NCBI RefSeq assembly: GCF_029227915.1
Contig: NC_079887.1
Location: forward strand, 26,783,650 to 26,847,649
DNA: 64,000 bases
Reading direction: 5' to 3'
From: Hydractinia symbiolongicarpus
Lineage: Eukaryota; Cnidaria; Hydrozoa; Anthoathecata; Hydractiniidae
Part shown: in pieces, positions 1 through 12,189 of the stretch
How positions within the stretch are numbered: position 1 is the first letter of the stretch
How the letters are laid out: each line of letters starts with the position of its first letter
Notes under the pieces: generated by a model
What the model saw: only the letters and a program-made list of their open reading frames with translations
The model's database searches: none
Told to the model about the DNA's origin: nothing
Translations under genes and position numbers: made by a program

Positions 1-202
1 GTCCGGGATTTACGGGAAATCGCGGATTTTCGTTTGCCGGCGATTAAACTTCTTTTATTCAGCGTCCCATCAAATATGAAAATATTTTGGAAAACTACAA
101 GTCTCATGCGTTTTAGTGGTGAAAAAATAATTTAAAAAATCGTTCGGGAAATGAGTTTACTCCCTGGGTACTTTCTTGTATACTTTTGACTATACGGGCC
201 GA
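1..202 (+). repeat. Reference satellite monomer
   Basis: This is one complete 202-bp unit, used here as a coordinate frame. Bases 1-45 are the GC-richer head with two short dyads: GATTT (7-11) pairs with AAATC (17-21) around ACGGG, and AATCGC (18-23) pairs with GCGATT (40-45). Bases 46-70 are pyrimidine rich (CTTCTTTTATTC). Bases 71-95 hold A/T tracts. Bases 95-118 (CTACAAGTCTCATGCG and following) are strongly conserved across copies. Bases 120-140 are an A/T block containing TTTAAA. Bases 141-169 carry the variable pair TTCGGG...CTCCCTGGG or TTCTGG...CTCACAGGG. Bases 178-195 form a GTATA / TATAC dyad with an 8-nt loop. The choice of base 1 as monomer start is arbitrary. Confidence 0.95.
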
Positions 203-3200
203 GTCCGGGATTTACGGGAAATCGCGGATTTTCGTTTGCCGACGATTAAACTTCTTTTATTAAGCGTCCCATCAAATATGAAAATATTTTTGAAAACTAC
301 AAGTCTCATGCGTTTAGTGGTAAAAAAATAATATAAAAAATCGTTCGGGAAATGAGTTTACTCCCTGGGTACTTTCTTTGTATACTTTTGACTATACGGG
401 CCAAGCCCAAGATTTACGGGAAATCGCGGGTTTTCGTTTGCCGGCGATTAAACTTCTTTTATTCAGCGTCTCATCAAAAATGAAAACATTTTTAAAAACT
501 ACAAGTCTTATGCGTTTTAGTGGTGAAAAAATAATTTAAAAAATCGTTCTGGAAATAAGTTTACTCCCTGGGTACTTTCTTTGTATAAATTGAATATACG
601 TGCCAAGCCCGGGATTTACGGGAAATCGCGGGTTTTCGTTTCCCGGCGATTAAACTGCTTTTATTCAGCGTCTCATGAAAAATGAAAAGATTCTTGAAAA
701 CTACAAGTCTCATGCGTTTTAGTGCTGAAATAATAATTTAAAAAATCGTTCGGGAAATGAGTTTACTCCCTGGGTACTTTCTTTGTATACTTTTGACTAT
801 ACGGGCCAAGCCCGGGATTTACGGGAAATCGCAGGTTTTCGTTTGCCGGCGATTAAACTTCTTTTATTCAGCGTCTCATCAAAAATGAAAACATTTTTAA
901 AAACTACAAGTCTTATGCGTTTTAGTTGTGAAAAAATAATTTAAAAAATCGTTCGGGAAATGAGTTTATTCCCTGGGTACTTTCTTTGTATACTTTTGAC
1001 TATACGGGCCGAGTCCGGGATTTACGGGAAATCGCGGATTTTCGTTTGCCGGCGATTAAACTTCTTTTATTAAGCGTCCCATCAAATATGAAAATATTTT
1101 TGAAAACTACAAGTCTCATGCGTTTAGTGGTAAAAAAATAATATAAAAAATCGTTCGGGAAATGAGTTTACTCCCTGGGTACTTTCTTTGTATACTTTTG
1201 ACTATACGGGCCAAGCCCAAGATTTACGGGAAATCGCGGGTTTTCGTTTGCCGGCGATTAAACTTCTTTTATTCAGCGTCTCATCAAAAATGAAAACATT
1301 TTTAAAAACTACAAGTCTTATGCGTTTTAGTGGTGAAAAAATAATTTAAAAAATCGTTCTGGAAATAAGTTTACTCCCTGGGTACTTTCTTTGTATAAAT
1401 TGAATATACGTGCCAAGCCCGGGATTTACGGGAAATCGCGGGTTTTCGTTTCCCGGCGATTAAACTGCTTTTATTCAGCGTCTCATGAAAAATGAAAAGA
1501 TTCTTGAAAACTACAAGTCTCATGCGTTTTAGTGCTGAAATAATAATTTAAAAAATCGTTCGGGAAATGAGTTTACTCCCTGGGTACTTTCTTTGTATAC
1601 TTTTGACTATACGGGCCAAGCCCGGGATTTACGGGAAATCGCGGGTTTCCGTTTGCCGGCGATTAAACTTTTTTTATTCAGGGTCTCATCAAAAATGAAA
1701 ACATTTTTGAAAACTACAAGTCTCATGCGTTTTAGTGGTGAAAAAATAATTTAAAAAATCGTTCGGGAAATGAGTTTACTCCCTGGGTACTTTCTTGTAT
1801 ACTTTTGACTATACGGGCCGAGTCCGGGATTTACGGGAAATCGCGGATTTTCGTTTGCCGGCGATTAAACTTCTTTTATTAAGCGTCCCATCAAATATGA
1901 AAATATTTTTGAAAACTACAAGTCTCATGCGTTTAGTGGTAAAAAAATAATATAAAAAATCGTTCGGGAAATGAGTTTACTCCCTGGGTACTTTCTTTGT
2001 ATACTTTTGACTATACGGGCCAAGCCCGGGATTTACGGGAAATCGCGGGTTTTCGTTTGCCGGCGATTAAACTTCTTTTATTCAGCGTCTCATCAAAAAT
2101 GAAAACATTTTTAAAAACTACAAGTCTTATGCGTTTTAGTGGTGAAAAAATAATTTAAAAAATCGTTCTGGAAATAAGTTTACTCCCTGGGTACTTTCTT
2201 TGTATAAATTGAATATACGTGCCAAGCCCGGGATTTACGGGAAATCGCGGGTTTTCGTTTCCCGGCGATTAAACTGCTTTTATTCAGCGTCTCATGAAAA
2301 ATGAAAAGATTCTTGAAAACTACAAGTCTCATGCGTTTTAGTGGTGAAATAATAATTTAAAAAATCGTTCGGGAAATGAGTTTACTCCCTGGGTACTTTC
2401 TTTGTATACTTTTGACTATACGGGCCAAGCCCGGGATTTACGGGAAATCGCGGGTTTTCGTTTGCCGGCGATTAAACTTCTTTTATTCAGCGTCTCATCA
2501 AAAATGAAAACATTTTTAAAAACTACAAGTCTTATGCGTTTTAGTTGTGAAAAAATAATTTAAAAAATCGTTCGGGAAATGAGTTTATTCCCTGGGTACT
2601 TTCTTTGTATACTTTTGACTATACGGGCCAAGCCCGAGATTTACGGGAAATCGCGGGTTTTCGTTTGCCGGCGATTAAACTTCTTTTATTCAGCGTCTCA
2701 TCAAAAATGAAAACATTTTTGAAAACTACAAGTCTCATGCGATTTAGTGGTGAAAAAATAATTTTAAAAATCGTTCGGGAAATGAGTTTACTCCCTGGGT
2801 ACTTTCTTGTATACTTTTGACTATACGGGCCGAGTCCGGGATTTACGGGAAATCGCGGATTTTCGTTTGCCGGCGATTAAACTTCTTTTATTCAGCGTCC
2901 CATCAAATATGAAAATATTTTGGAAAACTACAAGTCTCATGCGTTTTAGTGGTGAAAAAATAATTTAAAAAATCGTTCGGGAAATGAGTTTACTCCCTGG
3001 GTACTTTCTTTGCATACTTTTGACTATACGGGCCAGGTCCGGGATTTACGGGAAATCGCGGGTTTCCGTTTGCCGGCGATTAAACTTCTTTTATTCAGCG
3101 TCTCATCAAAAATGAAAACATTTTTGAAAACTACAAGTCTCATGCGTTTTAATGGTGAAAAAATAATTTAAAAAATCGTTCTGGAAATAAGTTTACTCCC

Positions 3201-4440
3201 TGGGTACTTTCTTTGTATAAATTGAATATACGTGCCAAGCCCGGGATTTACGGGAAATCGCGGGTTTTCGTTTCCCGGCGATTAAACTACTTTTATTCAG
3301 CGTCTCATGAAAAATGAAAAGATTCTTGAAAACTACAAGTCTCATGCGTTTTAGTGGTGAAATAATAATTTAAAAAATCGTTTGGGAAATGAGTTTACTC
3401 CCTGGGTACTTTCTTTGTATACTTTTGACTATACGGGCCGAGTCCAGGATTTACGGGAAATCGCAGGTTTTCGTTTGCCGGCGATTAAACTTCTTTTATT
3501 CAGCGTCTCATCAAAAATGAAAACATTTTTAAAAACTACAAGTCTTATGCGTTTTAGTTGTGAAAAAATAATTTAAAAAATCGTTCGGGAAATGAGTTTA
3601 CTCCCTGGGTACTTTCTTGTATACTTTTGACTATACGGGCCGAGTCCGGGATTTACGGGAAATCGCGGATTTTTGTTTGCCGGCGATTAAACTTCTTTTA
3701 TTCAGCGTCCCATCAAATATGAAAATATTTTGGAAAACTACAAGTCTCATGCGTTTTAGTGGTGAAAAAATAATTTAAAAAATCGTTCGGGAAATGAGTT
3801 TACTCCCTGGGTACTTTCTTTGCATACTTTTGACTATACGGGCCAGGTCCGGGATTTACGGGAAATCGCGGGTTTCCGTTTGCCGGCGATTAAACTTCTT
3901 TTATTCAGGGTCTCATCAAAAATGAAAACATTTTTGAAAACTACAAGTCTCATGCGTTTTAGTGGTGAAAAAATAATTTAAAAAATCGTTCGGGAAATGA
4001 GTTTACTCCCTGGGTACTTTCTTTGTATACTTTTGACTATACGGGCCAAGCCCGGGATTTACGGGAAATCGCGGGTTTTCGTTTGCCGGCGATTAAACTT
4101 CTTTTATTCAGCGTCTCATCAAAAATGAAAACATTTTTAAAAACTACAAGTCTTATGCGTTTTAGTGGTGAAAAAATAATTTAAAAAATCGTTCTGGAAA
4201 TAAGTTTACTCCCTGGGTACTTTCTTTGTATAAATTGAATATACGTGCCAAGCCCGGGATTTACGGGAAATCGCGGGTTTTCGTTTCCCGGCGATTAAAC
4301 TGCTTTTATTCAGCGTCTCATGAAAAATGAAAAGATTCTTGAAAACTACAAGTCTCATTCGTTTTAGTGGTGAAAAATTAATTTAAAAAATCGTTTGGGA
4401 AATTAGTTTACTCCCTGGGTACTTTCTTTGTATACTTTTG
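200..4440 (+). repeat. HOR zone: 4-mer then 5-mer units
   Basis: A rare variant tail, TTGTATAAATTGAATATACG, starts at 581, 1,391, 2,200, 3,213 and 4,226. The gaps are 810, 809, 1,013 and 1,013 bp, that is 4, 4, 5 and 5 monomers. A second private variant (GCCCAAGATTT) at about 405 and 1,215 confirms the 810-bp step. The units are about 201-1,010, 1,011-1,820 and 1,821-2,630, followed by two five-monomer units. The same zone carries the TTTCCCGGCGATT/AAAGATTCTTG monomer subtype, which I find only here and once more near 9,890-10,010. Confidence 0.85.
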
Positions 4441-5259
4441 ACTATACGGGCCGAGTCCAGGATTTACGGGAAATCGCAGGTTTTCGTTTGCCGGCGATTA
4501 AACTTCTTTTATTCAGCGTCTCATCAAAAATGAAAACATTTTTAAAAACTACAAGTCTCATGCGTTTTAGTGGTGAAAAATTAATTTAAAAAATCGTTCG
4601 GGAAATGAGTTTACTCCCTGGGTACTTTCTTTGTATACTTTTGACTATACGGGCCAAGCCGGGATTTACGGGAAATCGCGGGTTTTCGTTTGCCGGCGAT
4701 TAAACTTCTTTTATTCAGCGTCTCATCAAAAATGAAAACATTTTTGAAAACTACAAGTCTCATGCGTTTTAGTGGTGAAAAAATAATTTAAAAAATCGTT
4801 CGGGAAATGAGTTTACTCCCTGGGTACTTTCTTCTATACTTTTGACTATACGGGCCGAGTCCGGGATTTACGGGAAATCGCGGATTTTCGTTTGCCGGCG
4901 ATTAAACTTCTTTTATTCAGCGTCCCTTAAAAAATGAAAATATTTTTGAAAACTACAAGTCTCATGCGTTTAGTGGTAAAAAAATAATATAAAAAATCGT
5001 TCGGGAAATGAGTTTACTCCCTGGGTACTTTCTTTGTATACTTTTGACTATACGGGCCAAGCCCGAGATTTACGGGAAATCGCGGGTTTTCGTTTGCCGG
5101 CGATTAAACTTCTTTTATTCAGCGTCTCATCAAAAATGAAATCATTTGTGAAAACTACAAGTCTCATGCGTTTTAGTGGTGAAAAAATAATTTAAAAAAT
5201 CGTTCGGGAAATGAGTTTACTCCCTGGGTACCTTCTTGTATACTTTTGACTATACGGGC

Positions 5260-8200
5260 CGAGTCCGGGATTTACGGGAAATCGCGGATTTTCGTTTGCC
5301 GGCGATTAAACTTCTTTTATTCAGCGTCCCATCAAATATGAAAATATTTTGAAAAACTACAAGTCTCATGCGTTTTAGTGGTGAAAAAATAATTTAAAAA
5401 ATCGTTCGGGAAATGAGTTTACTCCCTGGGTACTTTCTTTGTATACTTTTGACTATACGGGCCAGGTCCGGGATTTACGGGAAATCGCGGGTTTCCGTTT
5501 GCCGGCGATTAAACTTCTTTTATTCAGGGTCTCATCAAAAATGAAAACATTTTTGAAAACTACAAGTCTCATGCGTTTTAGTGGTGAAAAAATAATTTAA
5601 AGAATCGTTCGGGAAATGAGTTTACTCCTTGGGTACTTTCTTTGTATACTTTTGACTATACGGGCTAAGCCCGGGATTTACGGGAAATCGCGGGTTTTCG
5701 TTTGCCGGCGATTAAACTTCTTTTATTCAGCGTCTCATCAAAAATGAAAACATTTTTAAAAACTACAAGTCTTATGCGTTTTAGTGGTGAAAAAATAATT
5801 TAAAAAATCGTTCTGGAAATAAGTTTACTCCCTGGGTACTTTCTTTCTATACATTCGACTATACGGGCCAAGCCCGGGATTTATGGGAAATCGCAGGTTT
5901 TCGTTTGCCGGCAATTAAACTGCTTTTATTCAGCGTCTAACCAAAAATGAAAACATTTTTGAAAACTACAAGTCTCATGCGTTTTAGTGGTGAAAAAGTA
6001 ATTTAAAAAATCGTTCGGGAAATGAGTTTACTCCCTGGGTACTTTCTTGTATACTTTTGACTATACGGGCCGAGTCCGGGATTTACAGGAAATCGCGGAT
6101 TTTCGTTTGCCGGCGATTAAACTTCTTTTATTCAGGGTCTCATCAAAAATGAAAGTATTTTAAAAAACTACAAGTCTCATGCGTTTTAGTGGTGAAAAAA
6201 TAATTTAAAAAATCGTTCGGGAAATGAGTTTACTCCCTGGGTACTTTCTTGTATACTTTTGACTATACGGGCCGAGTCCGGGATTTACGGGAAATCGCGG
6301 ATTTTCGTTTGCCGGCGATTAAACTTCTTTTATTCAGCGTCCCATGAAATATGAAAATATTTTTGAAAACTACAAGTCTCATGCGTTTAGTGGTAAAAAA
6401 ATAATTTAAAAAATCGTTCTGGAAATAAGTTTACTCCCTGGGTACTTTCTTTCTATACATTCGACTATACGGGCCAAGCCCGGGATTTACGGAAAATCGC
6501 AGGTTTTCGTTTGCCGGCAATTAAACTGCTTTTATTCAGCGTCTAATCAAAAATGAAAACATTTTTGAAAACTACAAGTCTCATGCGTTTTAGTGGTGAA
6601 AAAGTAATTTAATAAATCGTTCGGGAAATGAGTTTACTCCCTGGGTACTTTCTTGTATACTTTTGACTATACGGGCCGAGTCCGGGATTTACGGGAAATC
6701 GCGGATTTTTGTTTGCCGGCGATTAAACTTCTTTTATTCAGCGTCCCATCAAATATGAAAATATTTTAAAAAACTACAAGTCTCATGCGTTTTAGTGGTG
6801 AAAAAATAATTTAAAAAATCGTTCGGGAAATGAGTTTACTCCCTGGGTACTTTCTTTGCATACTTTTGACTATACGGGCCAGGTCCGGGATTTACGGGAA
6901 ATCGCGGGTTTCCGTTTGCCGGCGATTAAACTTCTTTTATTCAGGGTCTCATCAAAAATGAAAACATTTTTGAAAACTACAAGTCTCATGCGATTAGTGG
7001 TAAAAAAATAATATAAAAAATCGTTCGGGAAATGAGTTTACTCCCTGGGTACTTTCTTGTATACTTTTGACTATACGGGCCGAGTCCGGGATTTACGGGA
7101 AATCGCGGATTTTCGTTTGCCGGCGATTAAACTTCTTTTATTCAGCGTCCCATCAAATATGAAAATATTTTGGAAAACTACAAGTCTCATGCGTTTTAGT
7201 GGTGAAAAAATAATTTAAAAAATCGTTCGGGAAATGAGTTTACTCCCTGGGTACTTTCTTTGTATACTTTTGACTATACGGGCCAGGTCCGGGATTTTCG
7301 GGAAATCGCGGGTTTCCGTTTGCCGGCGATTAAACTTCTTTTATTCAGGGTCTCATCAAAAATGAAAACATTTTTGAAAACTACAAGTCTCATGCGTTTT
7401 AGTGGTGAAAAAATAATTTAAAGAATCGTTCGGGAAATGAGTTTACTCCCTGGGTACTTTCTTTGTATACTTTTGACTATACGGGCTAAGCCCGGGATTT
7501 ACGGGAAATCGCGGGTTTTCGTTTGCCGGCGATTAAACTTCTTTTATTCAGCGTCTCATCAAAAATGAAAACATTTTTAAAAACTACAAGTCTTATGCGT
7601 TTTAGTGGTGAAAAAATAATTTAAAAAATCGTTCTGGAAATAAGTTTACTCCCTGGGTACTTTCTTTCTATACATTCGACTATACGGGCCAAGCCCGGGA
7701 TTTACGGGAAATCGCAGGTTTTCGTTTGCCGGCAATTAAACTGCTTTTATTCAGCGTCTAATCAAAAATGAAAACATTTTTGAAAACTACAAGTCTCATG
7801 CGTTTTAGTGGTGAAAAAGTAATTTAAAAAATCGTTCGGGAAATGAGTTTACTCCCTGGGTACTTTCTTGTATACTTTTGACTATACGGGCCGAGTCCGG
7901 GATTTACGGGAAATCGCGGATTTTCGTTTGCCGGCGATTAAACTTCTTTTATTCAGGGTCTCATCAAAAATGAAAATATTTTAAAAAACTACAAGTCTCA
8001 TGCGTTTTAGTGGTGAAAAAATAATTTAAAAAATCGTTCGGGAAATGAGTTTACTCCCTGGGTACTTTCTTGTATACTTTTGACTATACGGGTCGAGTCC
8101 GGGATTTACGGGAAATCGCGGATTTTCGTTTGCTGGCGATTAAACTTCTTTTATTCAGCGTCCCATCAAATATGAAAATATTTTTGAAAACTACAAGTCT

Positions 8201-8900
8201 CATGCGTTTAGTGGTAAAAAAATAATTTAAAAAATCGTTCTGGAAATAAGTTTACTCCCTGGGTACTTTCTTTCTATACATTCGACTATACGGGCCAAGC
8301 CCGGGATTTACGGAAAATCGCAGGTTTTCGTTTGCCGGCAATTAAACTGCTTTTATTCAGCGTCTAATCAAAAATGAAAACATTTTTGAAAACTACAAGT
8401 CTCATGCGTTTTAGTGGTGAAAAAGTAATTTAATAAATCGTTCGGGAAATGAGTTTACTCCCTGGGTACTTTCTTGTATACTTTTGACTATACGGGCCGA
8501 GTCCGGGATTTACGGGAAATCGCGGATTTTCGTTTGCCGGCGATTAAACTTCTTTTATTCAGCGTCCCATCAAATATGAAAATATTTTAAAAAACTACAA
8601 GTCTCATGCGTTTTAGTGGTGAAAAAATAATTTAAAAAATCGTTCGGGAAATGAGTTTACTCCCTGGGTACTTTCTTTGCATACTTTTGACTATACGGGC
8701 CAGGTCCGGGATTTACGGGAAATCGCGGGTTTCCGTTTGCCGGCGATTAAACTTCTTTTATTCAGGGTCTCATCAAAAATGAAAACATTTTTGAAAACTA
8801 CAAGTCTCATGCGTTTAGTGGTAAAAAAATAATATAAAAAATCGTTCGGGAAATGAGTTTACTCCCTGGGTACTTTCTTGTATACTTTTGACTATACGGG
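5260..8900 (+). repeat. 9-monomer (1,821-bp) tandem duplication
   Basis: Two copies of about 1,821 bp lie next to each other, about 5,260-7,080 and 7,081-8,900. Private markers recur at exactly this offset: AAAGAATCG (the AGAATCG part) at 5,601 and 7,422, CGGGCTAAG at 5,661 and 7,482, and the TTCTTTCTAT tail at 5,841 and 7,662. The same tail also sits at 6,447, 8,268 and 9,076, so a further partial 4-monomer (808-bp) repeat follows the second copy and carries on to about 9,700. The offset 1,821 equals nine monomers of 202.3 bp. Confidence 0.85.
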
Positions 8901-10936
8901 CCGAGTCCGGGATTTACGGGAAATCGCGGATTTTCGTTTGCCGGCGATTAAACTTCTTTTATTCAGCGTCCCATCAAATATGAAAATATTTTTGAAAACT
9001 ACAAGTCTCATGCGTTTAGTGGTAAAAAAATAATTTAAAAAATCGTTCTGGAAATAAGTTTACTCCCTGGGTACTTTCTTTCTATACATTCGACTATACG
9101 GGCCAAGCCCGGGATTTACGGAAAATCGCAGGTTTTCGTTTGCCGGCAATGAAACTGCTTTTATTCAGCGTCTAATCAAAAATGAAAACATTTTTGAAAA
9201 CTACAAGTCTCATGCGTTTTAGTGGTGAAAAAGTAATTTAAAAAATCGTTCGGGAAATGAGTTTACTCCCTGGGTACTTTCTTGTATACTTTTGACTATA
9301 CGGGCCGAGTCCGGGATTTACGGGAAATCGCGGATTTTCGTTTGCCGGCGATTAAACTTCTTTTATTCAGCGTCCCATCAAATATGAAAATATTTTAAAA
9401 AACTACAAGTCTCATGCGTTTTAGTGGTGAAAAAATAATTTAAAAAATCGTTCGGGAAATGAGTTTACTCCCTGGGTACTTTCTTTGCATACTTTTGACT
9501 ATACGGGCCAGGTCCGGGATTTACGGGAAATCGCGGGTTTCCGTTTGCCGGCGAATAAACTTCTTTTATTCAGGGTCTCATCAAAAATGAAAACATTTTT
9601 GAAAACTACAAGTCTCATGCGTTTAGTGGTAAAAAAATAATATAAAAAATCGTTCGGGAAATGAGTTTACTCCCTGGGTACTTTCTTTGTATACTTTTGA
9701 CTATACGGGCCAAGCCCGGGATTTACGGGAAATCGCGGGTTTTCGTTTGCCGGCGATTAAACTTCTTTTATTCAGCGTCTCATCAAAAATGAAAACATTT
9801 TTAAAAACTACAAGTCTTATGCGTTTTAGTGGTGAAAAAATAATTTAAAAAATCGTTCTGGAAATGAGTTTACTCCCTGGGTACTTTCTTTGTATAAATT
9901 GAATATACGTGCCAAGCCCGGGATTTACGGGAAATCGCGGGTTTTCGTTTCCCGGCGATTAAACTGCTTTTATTCAGCGTCTCATGAAAAATGAAAAGAT
10001 TCTTGAAAACTACAAGTCTCATGCGTTTTAGTGGTGAAATAATAATTTAAAAAATCGTTTGGGAAATGAGTTTACTCCCTGGGTACTTTCTTTGTATACT
10101 TTTGACTATACGAGCCGAGTCCAGGATTTACGGGAAATCGCAGGTTTTCGTTTGCCGGCGATTAAACTTCTTTTATTCAGCGTCTCATCAAAAATGAAAA
10201 CATTTTTAAAAACTACAAGTCTCATGCCTTTTAGTGGTGAAAAATTAATTTAAAAAATCGTTCGGGAAATGAGTTTACTCCCTGGGTACTTTCTTTGTAT
10301 ACTTTTGACTATACGGGCCAAGCCGGGATTTACGGGAAATCGCGGGTTTTCGTTTGCCGGCGATTAAACTTCTTTTATTCAGCGTCTCATCAAAAATGAA
10401 AACATTTTTGAAAACTACAAGTCTCATGCGTTTTAGTGGTGAAAAAATAATTTAAAAAATCGTTCGGGAAATGAGTTTACTCCCTGGGTACTTTTTTCTA
10501 TACTTTTGACTATACGGGCCGAGTCCGGGATTTACGGGAAATCGCGGATTTTCGTTTGACGGCGATTAAACTTCTTTTATTCAGCGTCCCATCAAATATG
10601 AAAATATTTTTGAAAACTACAAGTCTCATGCGTTTAGTGGTAAAAAAATAATATAAAAAATCGTTCCGGAAATGAGTTTACTCCCTGGGTACTTTCTTTG
10701 TATACTTTTGACTATACGGGCCAAGCCCGGGATTTACGGGAAATCGCGGGTTTTCGTTTGCCGGCGATTAAACTTCTTTTATTCAGCGTCTCATCAAAAA
10801 TGAAAACATTTGTGAAAACTACAAGTCTCATGCGTTTTAGTGGTGAAAAAATAATTTAAAAAATCGTTCGGGAAATGAGTTTACTCCCTGGGTACTTTCT
10901 TGTATACTTTTGACTATACGGGCCGAGTCCGGGATT

Positions 10937-11038
10937 CACGGGAAATCGCGGATTTTCGTTTGCCGGCGATTAAACTTCTTTTATTCAGCGTCCCATCAAA
11001 TATGAAAATATATTGGAAAACTACAAGTCTCATGCGTT
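10937..11038 (+). repeat. Donor segment of the fold-back inversion
   Basis: This part of an ordinary monomer has two private variants: CACGGG in place of TACGGG at its start, and ATATATTGG in place of ATATTTTGG or ATATTTTTG near 11,007-11,016. The reverse complement of exactly this 102-bp stretch is found at 11,447-11,548, with both private variants included. By eye the two are identical at all 102 positions. Confidence 0.9.
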
Positions 11039-11341
11039 TTAGTGGTGAAAAAATAATTTAAAAAATCGTTCGGGAAATGAGTTTACTCCCGGGGTACTTT
11101 CCTTGTATACTTTTGACTATACGGGCCAGGTCCGGGATTTACGGGAAATCGCGGGTTTCCGTTTGCCGGCGATTAAACTTCTTTTATTCAGGGTCTCATC
11201 AAAAATGAAAACATTTTTGAAAACTACAAGTCTCATGCGTTTTAGTGGTGAAAAAATAATTTAAAAAATCGTTCGGGAAATGAGTTTACTCCCTGGGTAC
11301 TTTCTTGTATACTTTTGACTATACGGGCCGAGTCCGGGATT

Positions 11342-11443
11342 TACGGGAAATCGCGGATTTTCGTTTGCCGGCAATTAAACTTCTTTTATTCATCGTCCCA
11401 TCAAATATGAAAATATTTTTGAAAACTACAAGTCTCATGCGTT
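11342..11443 (+). repeat. Left arm of the 102-bp hairpin
   Basis: This plus-strand monomer segment pairs with 11,447-11,548 across a TAG spacer. The arms match perfectly for about 23 bp next to the spacer and then differ at about five positions (for example GGCAATT versus GGCGATT, and CATCG versus CAGCG). The arm is therefore a resident monomer and not the template that was copied; the template is 10,937-11,038. Confidence 0.88.
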
Positions 11444-11446
11444 TAG

Positions 11447-11548
11447 AACGCATGAGACTTGTAGTTTTCCAATATATTTTCATATTTGATGGGACGCTGA
11501 ATAAAAGAAGTTTAATCGCCGGCAAACGAAAATCCGCGATTTCCCGTG
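11447..11548 (-). repeat. Inverted satellite segment (fold-back copy)
   Basis: This is the only minus-strand satellite sequence seen in the window. It is the reverse complement of 10,937-11,038. It follows a plus-strand monomer part (11,342-11,443) after a 3-base spacer TAG, so together they form a hairpin-capable inverted repeat with 102-bp arms and about five mismatches. After 11,548 the array resumes in plus orientation at TCGTTCAGG, with about 23 bp of the normal monomer (the A-rich block) missing. The distance between neighbouring monomer heads here is therefore 281 bp (11,332 to 11,613) instead of 202. Template switching or a snap-back repair event is the simplest explanation. Confidence 0.93.
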
Positions 11549-12189
11549 TCGTTCAGGAAATGAGTTTACTCCCTGGGTATTTTCTTTGTATACTTTTGAC
11601 TATACGGGCCAATCCCGGGATTTACGGGAAATCGCGGGTTTTCGTTTGCCGGCGATTAAACTTCTTTTATTCAGCGTCTCATCAAAAATGAAAACATTTG
11701 TGAAAACTACAAGTCTCATGCGTTTTAGTGGTGAAAAAATAATTTAAAAAATCGTTCGGGAAATGAGTTTACTCCCTGGGTACTTTCTTGTATACTTTTG
11801 ACTATACGGGCCGAGTCCGGGATTTACGGGAAATCGCGGATTTTCGTTTGCCGGCGATTAAACTTCTTTTATTCCGCGTCCCATCAAATATGAAAATATT
11901 TTGGAAAACTACAAGTCTCATGCGTTTTAGTGGTGAAAAAATAATTTAAAAAATCGTTCGGGAAATGAGTTTACTCCCTGGGTACTTTCTTGTATACTTT
12001 TGACTATACGGGCCGAGTCAGGGATTTACGGGAAATCGCCGATTTTCGTTTGCCGGCGATTAAACTTCTTTTATTCAGCGTCCCATCAAATATGAAAATA
12101 TTTTTGAAAACTACAAGTCTTATGCGTTTTAGTGGTGAAAAAATAATTTAAAAAATCGTTCTGGAAATGAGTTAACTCACAGGGTACTT

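Noticed and set aside
1-202. Mammalian alpha satellite or exact CENP-B box
   Set aside because: Monomer length (202, not 171) and sequence differ, and no exact TTCG-N4-A-N2-CGGG match was seen on either strand. Only the shorter-spaced look-alike remains.
3382-3576. Recurrent ORF of about 62-64 codons starting MGNEFTPW and ending at the TAA of the A-rich block, present in dozens of monomers on the plus strand
   Set aside because: It spans one monomer and exists because the monomer is repeated. Many copies break it with stops or frameshifts, start and stop positions shift with variants, and 202 bp is not a multiple of three. No domain, start context or codon constraint is visible.
11319-11525. 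A 68-codon minus-strand ORF in the same place
   Set aside because: It is the antisense reading of the hairpin; the two arms give similar words on both strands. Not a gene.
11305-11691. A 128-codon ORF across the fold-back
   Set aside because: It is open only because the inversion removed a stop-containing A-rich block. Its sequence reads satellite forward, then reversed, then forward again.
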